A DNA stretch of 5,741 bases from Treponema sp. (GCA_024691265.1 JAILNT010000079.1:1-5741), one strand, 5' to 3'; positions 1 through 5,723 are shown, counted from the stretch's first letter. Notes: a model not told the origin generated them from the letters alone. Translations and numbers: made by a program.

Positions 1-19
1 CACTAAAGGAGAGATAACT

Positions 20-24
20 GGAGG
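20..24 (+). promoter_or_regulatory. Shine-Dalgarno site of the lactate dehydrogenase-like gene
   Basis: GGAGG lies 9 nt before the ATG at 34 and fixes that start. A second purine-rich stretch, AAAGGAGA at 5-12, is too far from the ATG to serve it directly. No promoter is visible because only 33 nt of upstream sequence are present. Confidence 0.85.
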
Positions 25-33
25 CTTAAATAA

Positions 34-987
34 ATGAGTTTTAAAGATTCAAAAGTTGTAATCGTAGGTTGTGGCCATGTTGGAGCAACAATCGGTTACA
101 CATTAATTAATCAGGGCTTATGTGAGTCTATTGGTTTAATAGACCGTAACAGAGAAAAAGCTATTGGAGATGCACTTGATATGCAGCATGCAGTTTATTT
201 TATGAACCGCAATATTAAAGTTGAAGCTGTAGATTATAATGCTTGTAGCGATGCAGATGTTGTTGTAATTACAGCTAGTGCTCCAATGCCAAAAGATTCA
301 CATAACAGGCTTGAAATGCTAACTCCTTCGCTTAATATCATGAAAGAAATTATTTCTTCTGTTATGGCATCAGGTTTTAACGGCATTTTTGTTGTTGTAT
401 CTAATCCTGTAGACATTATGTCTTACTACGCATGGAAACTTTCAGGTCTTCCAAAAAATCAGATTATTGGAAGCGGTACAACATTGGACACTGCAAGATT
501 ATGTGTAGAAATATCAAAACTTTTTGACCTTGATTCTAAAAGCGTAGAAGCTTTTGTTATGGGAGAACATGGAGACAGTGAAATGGTTTCATGGAATTCT
601 GCAACAATAGGCGGTAAAAGTCTTAAAGATGTTATGGACGATAATAAAGACAGAGCAAAAGAAGGCTCTTTTGAAAAATTAAGACAGGAAACTGTAGAAG
701 CCGGCTGGCAGATTTTTAACAGAAAGGGAAATACATCTTATGGTATTGCAGCTTCTACCTGTGCAATCATAAAATCTATTTTGTTCAATGAAAATAGAAT
801 CTATCCTGTATCTGTTCATCTTGATGGTCAATATGATTTAAAAGATATGTTCCTTAGCGTTCCTACAATAATCGATAAGACTGGTGCTAAAGAAATAGTT
901 GAAATAAAGCTAAAAGACGATGAAAAGGCTGCCTTACAGAAATCAGCAGATGTTGTAACAGCTTTCTATAAAGATTTGAACATCTAA
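34..987 (+). CDS. ldh: L-lactate dehydrogenase-type 2-hydroxyacid dehydrogenase (LDH/MDH superfamily)
   Basis: This 317-aa cytoplasmic enzyme should interconvert a 2-oxoacid (pyruvate or a relative) and the L-2-hydroxyacid using NAD(H), recycling NADH in fermentation. The N-terminal Rossmann fold shows G12-C-G14-H-V-G17 and the acidic NAD-ribose residue D37. The catalytic half shows S123-N-P-V-D127, D152 and R155 in LDTAR, and the catalytic histidine H179 in GEHGDS. T234-S-Y follows in the substrate-side helix. Length is normal for bacterial L-LDH. The loop carrying catalytic R92 is unusual: residues 83-92 read A-P-M-P-K-D-S-H-N-R. Common LDHs have A-P-Q-K-P-G-E-T-R, so this loop is one residue longer and has Met where LDH has the specificity Gln and MDH has Arg. 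The SGFxG..VVVSNPVD and KGxTSYG stretches also recall L-2-hydroxyisocaproate dehydrogenase. The family is certain; lactate as the true product is an inference. The gene is probably the last of its transcript, since a hairpin follows at once. Confidence 0.9.
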   Translation: MSFKDSKVVIVGCGHVGATIGYTLINQGLCESIGLIDRNREKAIGDALDMQHAVYFMNRNIKVEAVDYNACSDADVVVITASAPMPKDSHNRLEMLTPSLNIMKEIISSVMASGFNGIFVVVSNPVDIMSYYAWKLSGLPKNQIIGSGTTLDTARLCVEISKLFDLDSKSVEAFVMGEHGDSEMVSWNSATIGGKSLKDVMDDNKDRAKEGSFEKLRQETVEAGWQIFNRKGNTSYGIAASTCAIIKSILFNENRIYPVSVHLDGQYDLKDMFLSVPTIIDKTGAKEIVEIKLKDDEKAALQKSADVVTAFYKDLNI

Positions 988-996
988 TATTTTATG

Positions 997-1059
997 AAAG
1001 AATAAGCCCCGTAGTTTTTTTATAAATTTTATGAAACAAACGTAAGGCTTATTCTTTTT
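997..1059. terminator. Long hairpin between convergent genes, probable bidirectional terminator
   Basis: The arms at 997-1008 (AAAGAATAAGCC) and 1046-1057 (GGCTTATTCTTT) are a perfect 12-bp inverted repeat. The 37 nt between them can also pair. Positions 1014-1023 pair with 1031-1041, with one bulged C at 1037 and one G-U pair, leaving a 7-nt AT loop. A five-by-four internal loop separates the two stems. On the plus strand a run of five T (1055-1059) ends the structure, as in an intrinsic terminator for the dehydrogenase gene. On the minus strand the tail is less T-rich, so termination of the methyltransferase transcript is less certain. The element lies between the stop codons at 987 and 1069. 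Confidence 0.75.
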
Positions 1060-1068
1060 ATAAAAATT

Positions 1069-1845
1069 CTATGCCTTTAGAATATCTACAAGATGAGAAC
1101 TTGCTCCCAAAAGCTCCTTACGTTCACAAATTGCAAGATGGTATTTCAAATAAAGATTAAATTCTTCTTCATCTAAACTGTTTAATACCGTACGCATATA
1201 GTCAGAAGCTCCATCAGCTGCAATTATCTTTTTTCTTTCAATTCCACAAAAATTATTGATTTTATCTATATCCTCTATGCGAACATAACTATATAAATCT
1301 TTCTCTTTGGTAATTGTATGAAAATCAGAAGTTATTGTGCCTTTTTCTACACATTCCTTTATATGCTTTTCTTTAAAACAATAAGTCAAAATACTGTATT
1401 CATTCATAACATAGGCAACAAGAATAGTTCCGCCTTTCTTTGTTACTCTTCGAGCTTCATTTAGAGCTTTGCATTTATCTTCAAAACTATGAAGATGATA
1501 CATAGGACCAAACAGTAATGTAAGGTCAAAACTTTCATTTTCAAGGAAATGTAAATCCATGGCATTTCCCTGCCAGGTGTTTACATTTGCATGCTTTGCC
1601 CTCAAGACATCTAAATTATGTTTTACTAATTCAACAGCAGTTACCGTATAACCTTCTTCTGCAAGGGCAACACTATAACGTCCAGTTCCTGCACCAATAT
1701 CAAGAATCTTTATAGATTTCTTTTCTCCAGAAGGGATAAAATCATGAATATACTTCATTGATGTTTGGTATTCAACAATACCATGTCTTGTTGTAAGTCT
1801 GTGTTCTTCCTTGAACTTGTTATAGTATTTTTCTAAGTCTGTCAT
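1069..1845 (-). CDS. Class I SAM-dependent methyltransferase, substrate unknown
   Basis: This 258-aa soluble protein has the Rossmann-like methyltransferase fold. Motif I is I47-L-D-I-G-A-G-T-G-R56, the SAM-binding loop. The acidic end of strand 2 is E72 in VTAVEL. G93-N-A-M-D97 is the adenine-contacting region, F106-D-L-T-L-L-F-G-P-M-Y-H-L118 is motif IV, and R133-V-T-K-K-G-G139 precedes strand 5. The C-terminal part, with KYHLAICERKELLGASSH at about 234-251, resembles a conserved tail of uncharacterised clostridial-type methyltransferases; I recall this only as a pattern. No DNA- or rRNA-methylase signature such as NPPY is present, so a small molecule or protein substrate is as likely as any. 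The start is 6 nt after the stop of the upstream Cys-rich gene, and no Shine-Dalgarno precedes it (AAGATTTT before ATG). Translation therefore probably depends on coupling. It is the last gene of the minus-strand unit. Confidence 0.88.
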   Translation of the reverse strand: MTDLEKYYNKFKEEHRLTTRHGIVEYQTSMKYIHDFIPSGEKKSIKILDIGAGTGRYSVALAEEGYTVTAVELVKHNLDVLRAKHANVNTWQGNAMDLHFLENESFDLTLLFGPMYHLHSFEDKCKALNEARRVTKKGGTILVAYVMNEYSILTYCFKEKHIKECVEKGTITSDFHTITKEKDLYSYVRIEDIDKINNFCGIERKKIIAADGASDYMRTVLNSLDEEEFNLYLKYHLAICERKELLGASSHLVDILKA

Positions 1846-1851
1846 AAAATC

Positions 1852-2127
1852 TTATGATAGCATATCCCACTTGTCCTTGCCAGGATATGGGCAATTTGAT
1901 TTATCTAACATTGCTAAAGCTGCTACATAATAACCGTTTTCTTTACAAAGTACATTCGCAATTAAAGAAGGGCATGAAGAACAAACTGCAAGCCGTTTCT
2001 GATAAAGCTCTTTATCACAAGCTTTACCAGTACGAATTGCATTGTCCTGAGCAAATTTTTCTATATCTTCTTTTGAAAGACTTGCCAGAAGGGCTTTTCT
2101 TTCACACTCGGGACAATAATTTTCCAT
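1852..2127 (-). CDS. Small Cys-rich protein resembling DUF6171, probably metal-binding
   Basis: This 91-aa protein has no known function. It contains seven cysteines: C5 and C8 as a CPEC pair near the N-terminus, C37, C49 and C52 as C-S-S-C, C61, and C79 in N-C-P, followed by W87. The pattern R-L-x-x-C-x-x-C, then C-x-x-x-G-x-x-V-x-x-x-x-x-M, then C-P and K-W, matches what I recall of DUF6171 and similar Cys-rich phage and bacterial proteins, which are thought to bind zinc or another metal. Those usually have a CxxCGC core. Here the stretch is C61-K-E-N-G-Y-Y, so only the first of those cysteines remains and the site may use C49, C52, C61 and C79 instead. There is no signal peptide or membrane segment. 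A GGAGA sits 10 nt before the ATG. The gene is 43 nt downstream of the arabinofuranosidase and 6 nt upstream of the methyltransferase. The gene is well supported; the family name is moderately sure. Confidence 0.8.
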   Translation of the reverse strand: MENYCPECERKALLASLSKEDIEKFAQDNAIRTGKACDKELYQKRLAVCSSCPSLIANVLCKENGYYVAALAMLDKSNCPYPGKDKWDMLS

Positions 2128-2137
2128 TATATTTTTT

Positions 2138-2142
2138 TCTCC
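2138..2142 (-). promoter_or_regulatory. Shine-Dalgarno site of the Cys-rich gene
   Basis: GGAGA on the minus strand lies 10 nt before the ATG at 2127 and supports that start. It is the only recognisable ribosome site among the three genes of this unit, which suggests that the downstream methyltransferase is loaded by ribosomes entering here. Confidence 0.65.
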
Positions 2143-2170
2143 ATATTTTTCTTTGTTTTGATATTTTGTT

Positions 2171-3679
2171 TTAACATTCTATAAATACAGAAGCTACAGA
2201 ATGAGCAGGTAAAATAGCAGATACAGTTTTTCCATCTACAGTATCTACATGTAAAGATTTTTCTACTACGTTATCACCTTTTTCAAAGGTATTTATAGAA
2301 TTTATCTTTTCTCCTGTTATAACTGTTCCAACTGCAGATGAAATATTTTCTTCCATATTTTCAAAAGCAATTTCAACAGTTTTTGCATTTTCGGTATCTG
2401 TATTTACGATTGTCACAAGTCTTTGCATCTTTCCACTCTTTTCATCTTTTTTCTCTGAAGCAGAAACACTTAAACCTGGAACAAGAATATTTTTATCATA
2501 AAGACCAGCAGAAGCAGAAGCAAAACTTGTACCAAGTAATAAAGCTCCCTGATGCTTTTTATACATATGGAATACATGCCAGGTAGGTGTAAGTACAATT
2601 TTATCACCTTCTGTGAGTACAGGCGATTGTATTACATTTACAGCCTGAGCAAGATTTGCCATACGAACACGGTCACTATGATTGTTAAAGATATTAAGAT
2701 GGATACCGGCAATAACAGCATCACGAACACTATTTTGCTGATATAAGAAACCAGGATTTGTACCAGGTTCTACAGAACACCATTCTCCCCATTCATCTAC
2801 TACAAGTGCTACTCTTTTTTCTTTATCATACTTATCCATTATTTCACCATGACGGCGGACAAGTTCGTCCATATAGAAAGCACTTCTTAAAGCTCTGTAC
2901 CAGCCTTCTTCATCAAATTCTGTTGCAGAACGTTTATCAAGATAACCATACTCGTAAGTGTAATGATGCAGGCTTAATCCGTCCATGAAGCGACCGGCAT
3001 TTTTCATCAACACTTCTGTCCAGTTATAGTCGTTTACATTAGGTCCACCAGCTATCTTGAATATTTTATCATTGCCATAATTTCTTACATAAGTTTGAAA
3101 TCTGCGGTAAAGGTCTGCGTAATATTCAGGACGCATATTTCCGCCACAACCCCAGTTTTCATTTCCTACACCGAAATAAGGAAGTTTCCATGGCTCTTTT
3201 CTGCCATTAGCAGCACGAAGATTTGCCATAGGGCTTTCACCGCTAAAGGTCATGTATTCAATCCATTCGTCCATTTCTTGAACAGAACCACTTCCTACAT
3301 TTCCACAAACATAAGGCTTACAGGAAAGTTCATCACAAAGTCCCATAAACTCATGAGTACCGAAGCTATTATCTTCTACAACTCCGCCCCAATGAGTATT
3401 TATCATACGTTTACGATTTTCTTTAGGTCCTATGCCGTCTTTCCAATGATACTCATCTGCAAAACAACCACCCGGCCAACGAAGATTAGGTATATCTATA
3501 TCTTTGAATGCCTGAACTACAGCTTTATTGTAGCCATTTATATTTGGAATAGGAGAATCCTTTCCAACCCAGAATCCACCATAGATACAACGTCCAAGAT
3601 GTTCAGAAAAATGACCGTAGATATCACGATTGATGATAGACTTTTTGTCTTTTACATCGACAATTATTGTATTTCTCAT
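2171..3679 (-). CDS. Alpha-L-arabinofuranosidase, glycoside hydrolase family 51, cytoplasmic
   Basis: This 502-aa enzyme should remove non-reducing terminal alpha-L-arabinofuranosyl residues from arabino- or arabinoxylo-oligosaccharides, with retention of configuration. The N-terminal region has Y21-G-H-F-S-E-H-L-G29 and the TIM barrel carries L67-R-W-P-G-G-C-F-A-D-E-Y77. The acid/base is E174 in G172-N-E-N-W-G-C-G-G180, and the nucleophile is E296 in V294-D-E-W-G-E-W300. The 122-residue spacing matches the pair I recall for the Thermobacillus xylanilyticus enzyme (E176/E298). From about residue 360 a C-terminal beta-sandwich follows, ending in the usual P-A-H-S-V. Length is typical for GH51. 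There is no signal peptide, so the enzyme acts inside the cell on imported oligosaccharides; no transporter or arabinose gene is in this window. The start is right for the family, since the conserved YGHF region begins some 20 residues in, but no Shine-Dalgarno precedes it. It heads the minus-strand unit. Confidence 0.95.
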   Translation of the reverse strand: MRNTIIVDVKDKKSIINRDIYGHFSEHLGRCIYGGFWVGKDSPIPNINGYNKAVVQAFKDIDIPNLRWPGGCFADEYHWKDGIGPKENRKRMINTHWGGVVEDNSFGTHEFMGLCDELSCKPYVCGNVGSGSVQEMDEWIEYMTFSGESPMANLRAANGRKEPWKLPYFGVGNENWGCGGNMRPEYYADLYRRFQTYVRNYGNDKIFKIAGGPNVNDYNWTEVLMKNAGRFMDGLSLHHYTYEYGYLDKRSATEFDEEGWYRALRSAFYMDELVRRHGEIMDKYDKEKRVALVVDEWGEWCSVEPGTNPGFLYQQNSVRDAVIAGIHLNIFNNHSDRVRMANLAQAVNVIQSPVLTEGDKIVLTPTWHVFHMYKKHQGALLLGTSFASASAGLYDKNILVPGLSVSASEKKDEKSGKMQRLVTIVNTDTENAKTVEIAFENMEENISSAVGTVITGEKINSINTFEKGDNVVEKSLHVDTVDGKTVSAILPAHSVASVFIEC

Positions 3680-3741
3680 AAAGAAAGTATAGCATCGTTT
3701 AATGACTAAGCCATGAAAAATTCGTCAGTTAGCACTAAAAC
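3680..3741 (-). promoter_or_regulatory. Promoter region of the arabinofuranosidase unit (extended -10)
   Basis: On the minus strand, TGC at 3694-3692 directly precedes TATACT at 3691-3686. Together they form an extended -10 element (TGn plus a five-of-six hexamer). Seven nt downstream of the hexamer is position 3679, the A of the ATG, so transcription would begin at or next to the start codon. No good -35 is seen at 16-18 nt spacing, as is common for extended -10 promoters. The gap also contains TGAC at 3703-3706 and GTCA at 3724-3727, a weak inverted repeat that could be an operator. I see no convincing terminator after the stop of trhA at 3742, so some readthrough into this unit is possible. 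Confidence 0.6.
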
Positions 3742-4386
3742 CTAAATCATTAGATATATTGCAAAAAAGTGGCATATACTACCTGCAAGACAGAATACAT
3801 GAAAAATGCTGTGTGTCCATTTTATTTTTTTTAGGGCATAGAAAATAGCACCAACTGTATATGCTATTCCTCCTATTATCAAAAATCTTCCTGATATAGC
3901 CGGTAAATATTCAAACAAAGGGCGAGCAGCAAAAAGAACAGCCCATGCCATTGGAATATAAGTCAAAGCCGACAATGCCCTCATTTTACTTCCGAATATT
4001 GCATAGAATGTTATACCTAAAGCTGCAAATCCCCATATTATTCCAAATAAAGTCCAGCCTACAGGTCCTTTTAATGCTACAAGACAAAATGGTGTATAAG
4101 TGCCAGCTATAAGTGCATAAATTGATGAGTGGTCTAATATTCCAAATATTTTTTTAGCTTTTATTGGTGTAAGTGCATGATACAAGGTTGACATCATGTA
4201 AAGAAATAATAAGGTTGCTCCATATATTACAAAACTTGTTACAGTACGCCCCGTAAATACTGCATGTTTCGCACTTCTTACTGCAAGTAAAGGAATAGCT
4301 GCAACGGCAAGAGCTGCTCCTATTCCATGTGTAATAGAATTTGCTATTTCTTCTCCTGTTGTGTATCTCTTTTTATTATCATTCAT
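3742..4386 (-). CDS. trhA: TrhA/hemolysin III family membrane protein (PAQR-like)
   Basis: This polytopic inner-membrane protein belongs to the hemolysin III / YqfA group, related to eukaryotic PAQR receptors. The bacterial members are linked to membrane homeostasis, and the haemolysin name is historical. From the ATG at 4386 it is 214 aa, a usual length. After a polar N-terminus with G11-E-E-I-A-N-S-I-T-H20, about seven hydrophobic segments can be seen, roughly at 21-37, 50-68, 86-104, 108-130, 137-154, 165-185 and 192-213. The signature residues are present: S66-T-L-Y-H70, L84-D-H86 and H192-S-I-F-H196. In PAQR structures the equivalents of S-x-x-x-H and H-x-x-x-H hold a zinc ion. A GTG at 4404 in the same frame could add six residues, but GGGGGT at 4402-4397, 10 nt before the ATG, is a better ribosome site and overlaps that GTG. 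The gene is divergent from the CdaR-like regulator. Confidence 0.92.
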   Translation of the reverse strand: MNDNKKRYTTGEEIANSITHGIGAALAVAAIPLLAVRSAKHAVFTGRTVTSFVIYGATLLFLYMMSTLYHALTPIKAKKIFGILDHSSIYALIAGTYTPFCLVALKGPVGWTLFGIIWGFAALGITFYAIFGSKMRALSALTYIPMAWAVLFAARPLFEYLPAISGRFLIIGGIAYTVGAIFYALKKIKWTHSIFHVFCLAGSICHFFAIYLMI

Positions 4387-4501
4387 ATTGTTTATTACCC
4401 CCACATCGTAATAAATTTGTAAAACTTGTCATAAATAGTTTTAACATACATATATTGACAAATACAAAATATTAAAAGTTGCAAAATTAAAGTTAAACAA
4501 G

Positions 4502-4520
4502 AAAACAAATTATTTGTTTT
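4502..4520. repeat. Perfect 19-bp AT-rich palindrome, possible operator
   Basis: AAAACAAAT at 4502-4510 and ATTTGTTTT at 4512-4520 are perfect 9-bp inverted arms around a single T. The right arm covers the candidate -35 (TTGTTT, 4514-4519) of the regulator promoter, which suits a repressor or autoregulator site. The right arm runs on into further T residues to 4523, so it could look like a terminator, but a stem with two G-C pairs and a 1-nt loop would be a very weak one. Confidence 0.5.
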
Positions 4521-4536
4521 TTTATGAATTCCATGC

Positions 4537-4549
4537 TACCATAATGGTA
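4537..4549. repeat. Perfect 13-bp palindrome over the regulator -10 region, possible operator
   Basis: TACCAT at 4537-4542 and ATGGTA at 4544-4549 are perfect 6-bp arms around one A. Outside them GC at 4535-4536 and GC at 4552-4553 could extend the symmetry if TA at 4550-4551 is skipped. The site covers both candidate -10 hexamers and ends just before the Shine-Dalgarno. Bound protein would block transcription. Its centre is 32 bp from that of the upstream palindrome, close to three helical turns. Confidence 0.5.
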
Positions 4550-4553
4550 TAGC

Positions 4554-4560
4554 GAGGTGA
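4554..4560 (+). promoter_or_regulatory. Shine-Dalgarno site that decides the regulator start
   Basis: GAGGTGA is a seven-base match to the complement of the 16S 3' end. Counting from GAGG (ends at 4557), the ATG at 4563 is 5 nt away. An in-frame GTG at 4557 lies inside this motif and has no ribosome site of its own, so the ATG is the better start. Confidence 0.7.
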
Positions 4561-4562
4561 CT

Positions 4563-5723
4563 ATGACAATATCAATACAGACCGCAGATAATTTTGTTAA
4601 AGAAATCGGTTCTTACTTAAACCACAAACTCGTAATTACAAGTGATACAGGTATTATTTTAGCAAGCTCAGAAACATTTAATGCAGGAACAACGAGCGGA
4701 ATTGCCTGTAGCTTATTAGAAAGCATCGCTAGAGATAAAAATGCATCTCTTGAATTGGAAACAGATGAAGGTATTGCTTTTGCTCTAAAAACTAATAAAA
4801 ATTCTGATGATATTTTTGGTATCCTTGTTATAAAAGGTGATGCTAAATCTATTAAGGCAGATGAAAAAAGTATTTCTTTTGTAAAGAATATGACAAATAT
4901 TCTTATTGCTGATAAAGCAGAGAAAGAAGAAAATGAACTTAATGAACGTATTAAATGCCGCTTTATCCATAAATGGCTTTATGGGGATAATAAAAACATC
5001 AATTCAAAAATGATTGAATATGGTGCAAGTTTAGGTGTTGATATAACATTACCAAGAAGATTCTTTGCTTTTCAAGCAGTAATGAAAGATGATTTAGATA
5101 CTCCAGAAAAGCAGCAAAGATATATTGATAAGGCTTTACAGGAAGCATGTGAACTTGTACAAAATGAAAGAGGCGGAATAGCTATTATTTCAGGTTCAAT
5201 TGTAATGTGTGGCATTTATGAAAAGAAAGATGAAGAGCTTCTCAATTTTATTAATACAATAAAGAAAAGTGTAGAAAAGAAATATCCTCTTTATCTTGCG
5301 GTTGGTATTGATACAGGAACAACAGGCTATGTTCACGCTCATGAGGAATGTCTGAAAGCTGAAAAAGCTGTATTGATTAGTGCTCGTTCTCCTTCAAAAG
5401 AACCTAGATTCTATGATTCTATTAATATGGAAATTTTTTCAGGAGAACTTTCTGATAAGGTAAAAGAAGAATATATCCGCCATATCTTTAAAAATTGTCC
5501 TACCTACGAAATCAGAGACTGGCTTTATCTTTTGAATATATATTTTCAGAATGAAGGTTCTATTACAAATGCTGCAAATGCTTTGGGTATGCCAAAAAAT
5601 ACATTACAGTATAAACTTAGAAAACTAAAGAACAAAACAGGCTATGACCCTCGTTCTATTAGATTTAGCGGTTTATTCTATAATGCAATACATTTTTATA
5701 GTGACCTAGGTTATAGAAGATAA
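4563..5723 (+). CDS. CdaR/PucR-type transcriptional regulator with sugar-diacid-recognition-like sensor
   Basis: This 386-aa cytoplasmic DNA-binding protein has the three-part CdaR layout. Residues 5-115 form a Diacid_rec-like sensor, seen in V24-I-T-S-D-T-G-I-I-L-A-S-S36 and F85-G-I-L-V-I-K-G92. Residues 116-135 are a charged, probably coiled linker. The middle, about 160-275, is a GGDEF-like domain of the PucR/CdaR kind, with L245-A-V-G-I-D and A259-H-E-E-C-L-K-A-E-K-A. The C-terminal helix-turn-helix is at about 322-362, with I334-T-N-A-A-N-A-L-G-M-P-K-N-T-L-Q-Y-K-L-R-K-L. E. coli CdaR activates glucarate and glycerate genes. Here the usual R-I-G-x-x-H of the sensor reads N40-A-G-T-T-S45, so the ligand may differ. 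The gene is divergent from trhA, and two palindromes overlap its promoter, which suggests autoregulation. After the stop there are seven T residues (5724-5730) but no clear hairpin before the window ends, so its targets may lie downstream. Confidence 0.88.
   Translation: MTISIQTADNFVKEIGSYLNHKLVITSDTGIILASSETFNAGTTSGIACSLLESIARDKNASLELETDEGIAFALKTNKNSDDIFGILVIKGDAKSIKADEKSISFVKNMTNILIADKAEKEENELNERIKCRFIHKWLYGDNKNINSKMIEYGASLGVDITLPRRFFAFQAVMKDDLDTPEKQQRYIDKALQEACELVQNERGGIAIISGSIVMCGIYEKKDEELLNFINTIKKSVEKKYPLYLAVGIDTGTTGYVHAHEECLKAEKAVLISARSPSKEPRFYDSINMEIFSGELSDKVKEEYIRHIFKNCPTYEIRDWLYLLNIYFQNEGSITNAANALGMPKNTLQYKLRKLKNKTGYDPRSIRFSGLFYNAIHFYSDLGYRR

Larger units (their letters stand above)
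4387..4562. promoter_or_regulatory. Divergent control region between trhA and the CdaR-like regulator
   Basis: This AT-rich gap must hold promoters in both directions. Toward the regulator, TTGTTT at 4514-4519, 17 nt, then TGC plus TACCAT (4537-4542) gives a weak -35 with an extended -10. CATAAT at 4540-4545 is a better -10 hexamer, with a poorer -35. Toward trhA, TTGTCA on the minus strand at 4461-4456 is a near-consensus -35, but the -10 candidates 17-18 nt on (such as TATTTA) are poor. A perfect plus-strand TTGACA at 4455-4460 has no partner -10. TTGTCA at 4426-4431 and TGACAA at 4456-4461 form a widely spaced inverted repeat. GGGGGT at 4402-4397 is the trhA ribosome site. Confidence 0.55.

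Noticed and set aside
1854..2174. 106-codon plus-strand open frame over the Cys-rich gene
   Set aside because: Low-complexity Leu/Phe-rich translation lying antisense to a gene with a conserved Cys pattern and a proper ribosome site.
2338..2988. Three shorter plus-strand open frames (2338-2586, 2552-2746, 2758-2988)
   Set aside because: All are antisense to the GH51 gene and overlap each other or lack any motif; best explained as chance open frames in AT-rich DNA.
3095..3709. 204-codon open frame on the plus strand opposite the start of the arabinofuranosidase
   Set aside because: It is antisense to a well-conserved GH51 catalytic region, its translation shows no recognisable motif, and it has no ribosome site that I can see. 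It is a shadow frame.
4387..4404. GTG at 4404 as the start of trhA
   Set aside because: It overlaps the GGGGGT ribosome site of the ATG at 4386, has no ribosome site of its own, and would add six residues not needed by the family.
4455..4483. Plus-strand promoter using the perfect TTGACA at 4455-4460
   Set aside because: At 16-18 nt spacing the downstream hexamers (around GTTGCA) do not resemble a -10 box.
4557..4562. GTG at 4557 as the start of the CdaR-like regulator
   Set aside because: It falls within the GAGGTGA Shine-Dalgarno motif; the ATG two codons on is better placed.
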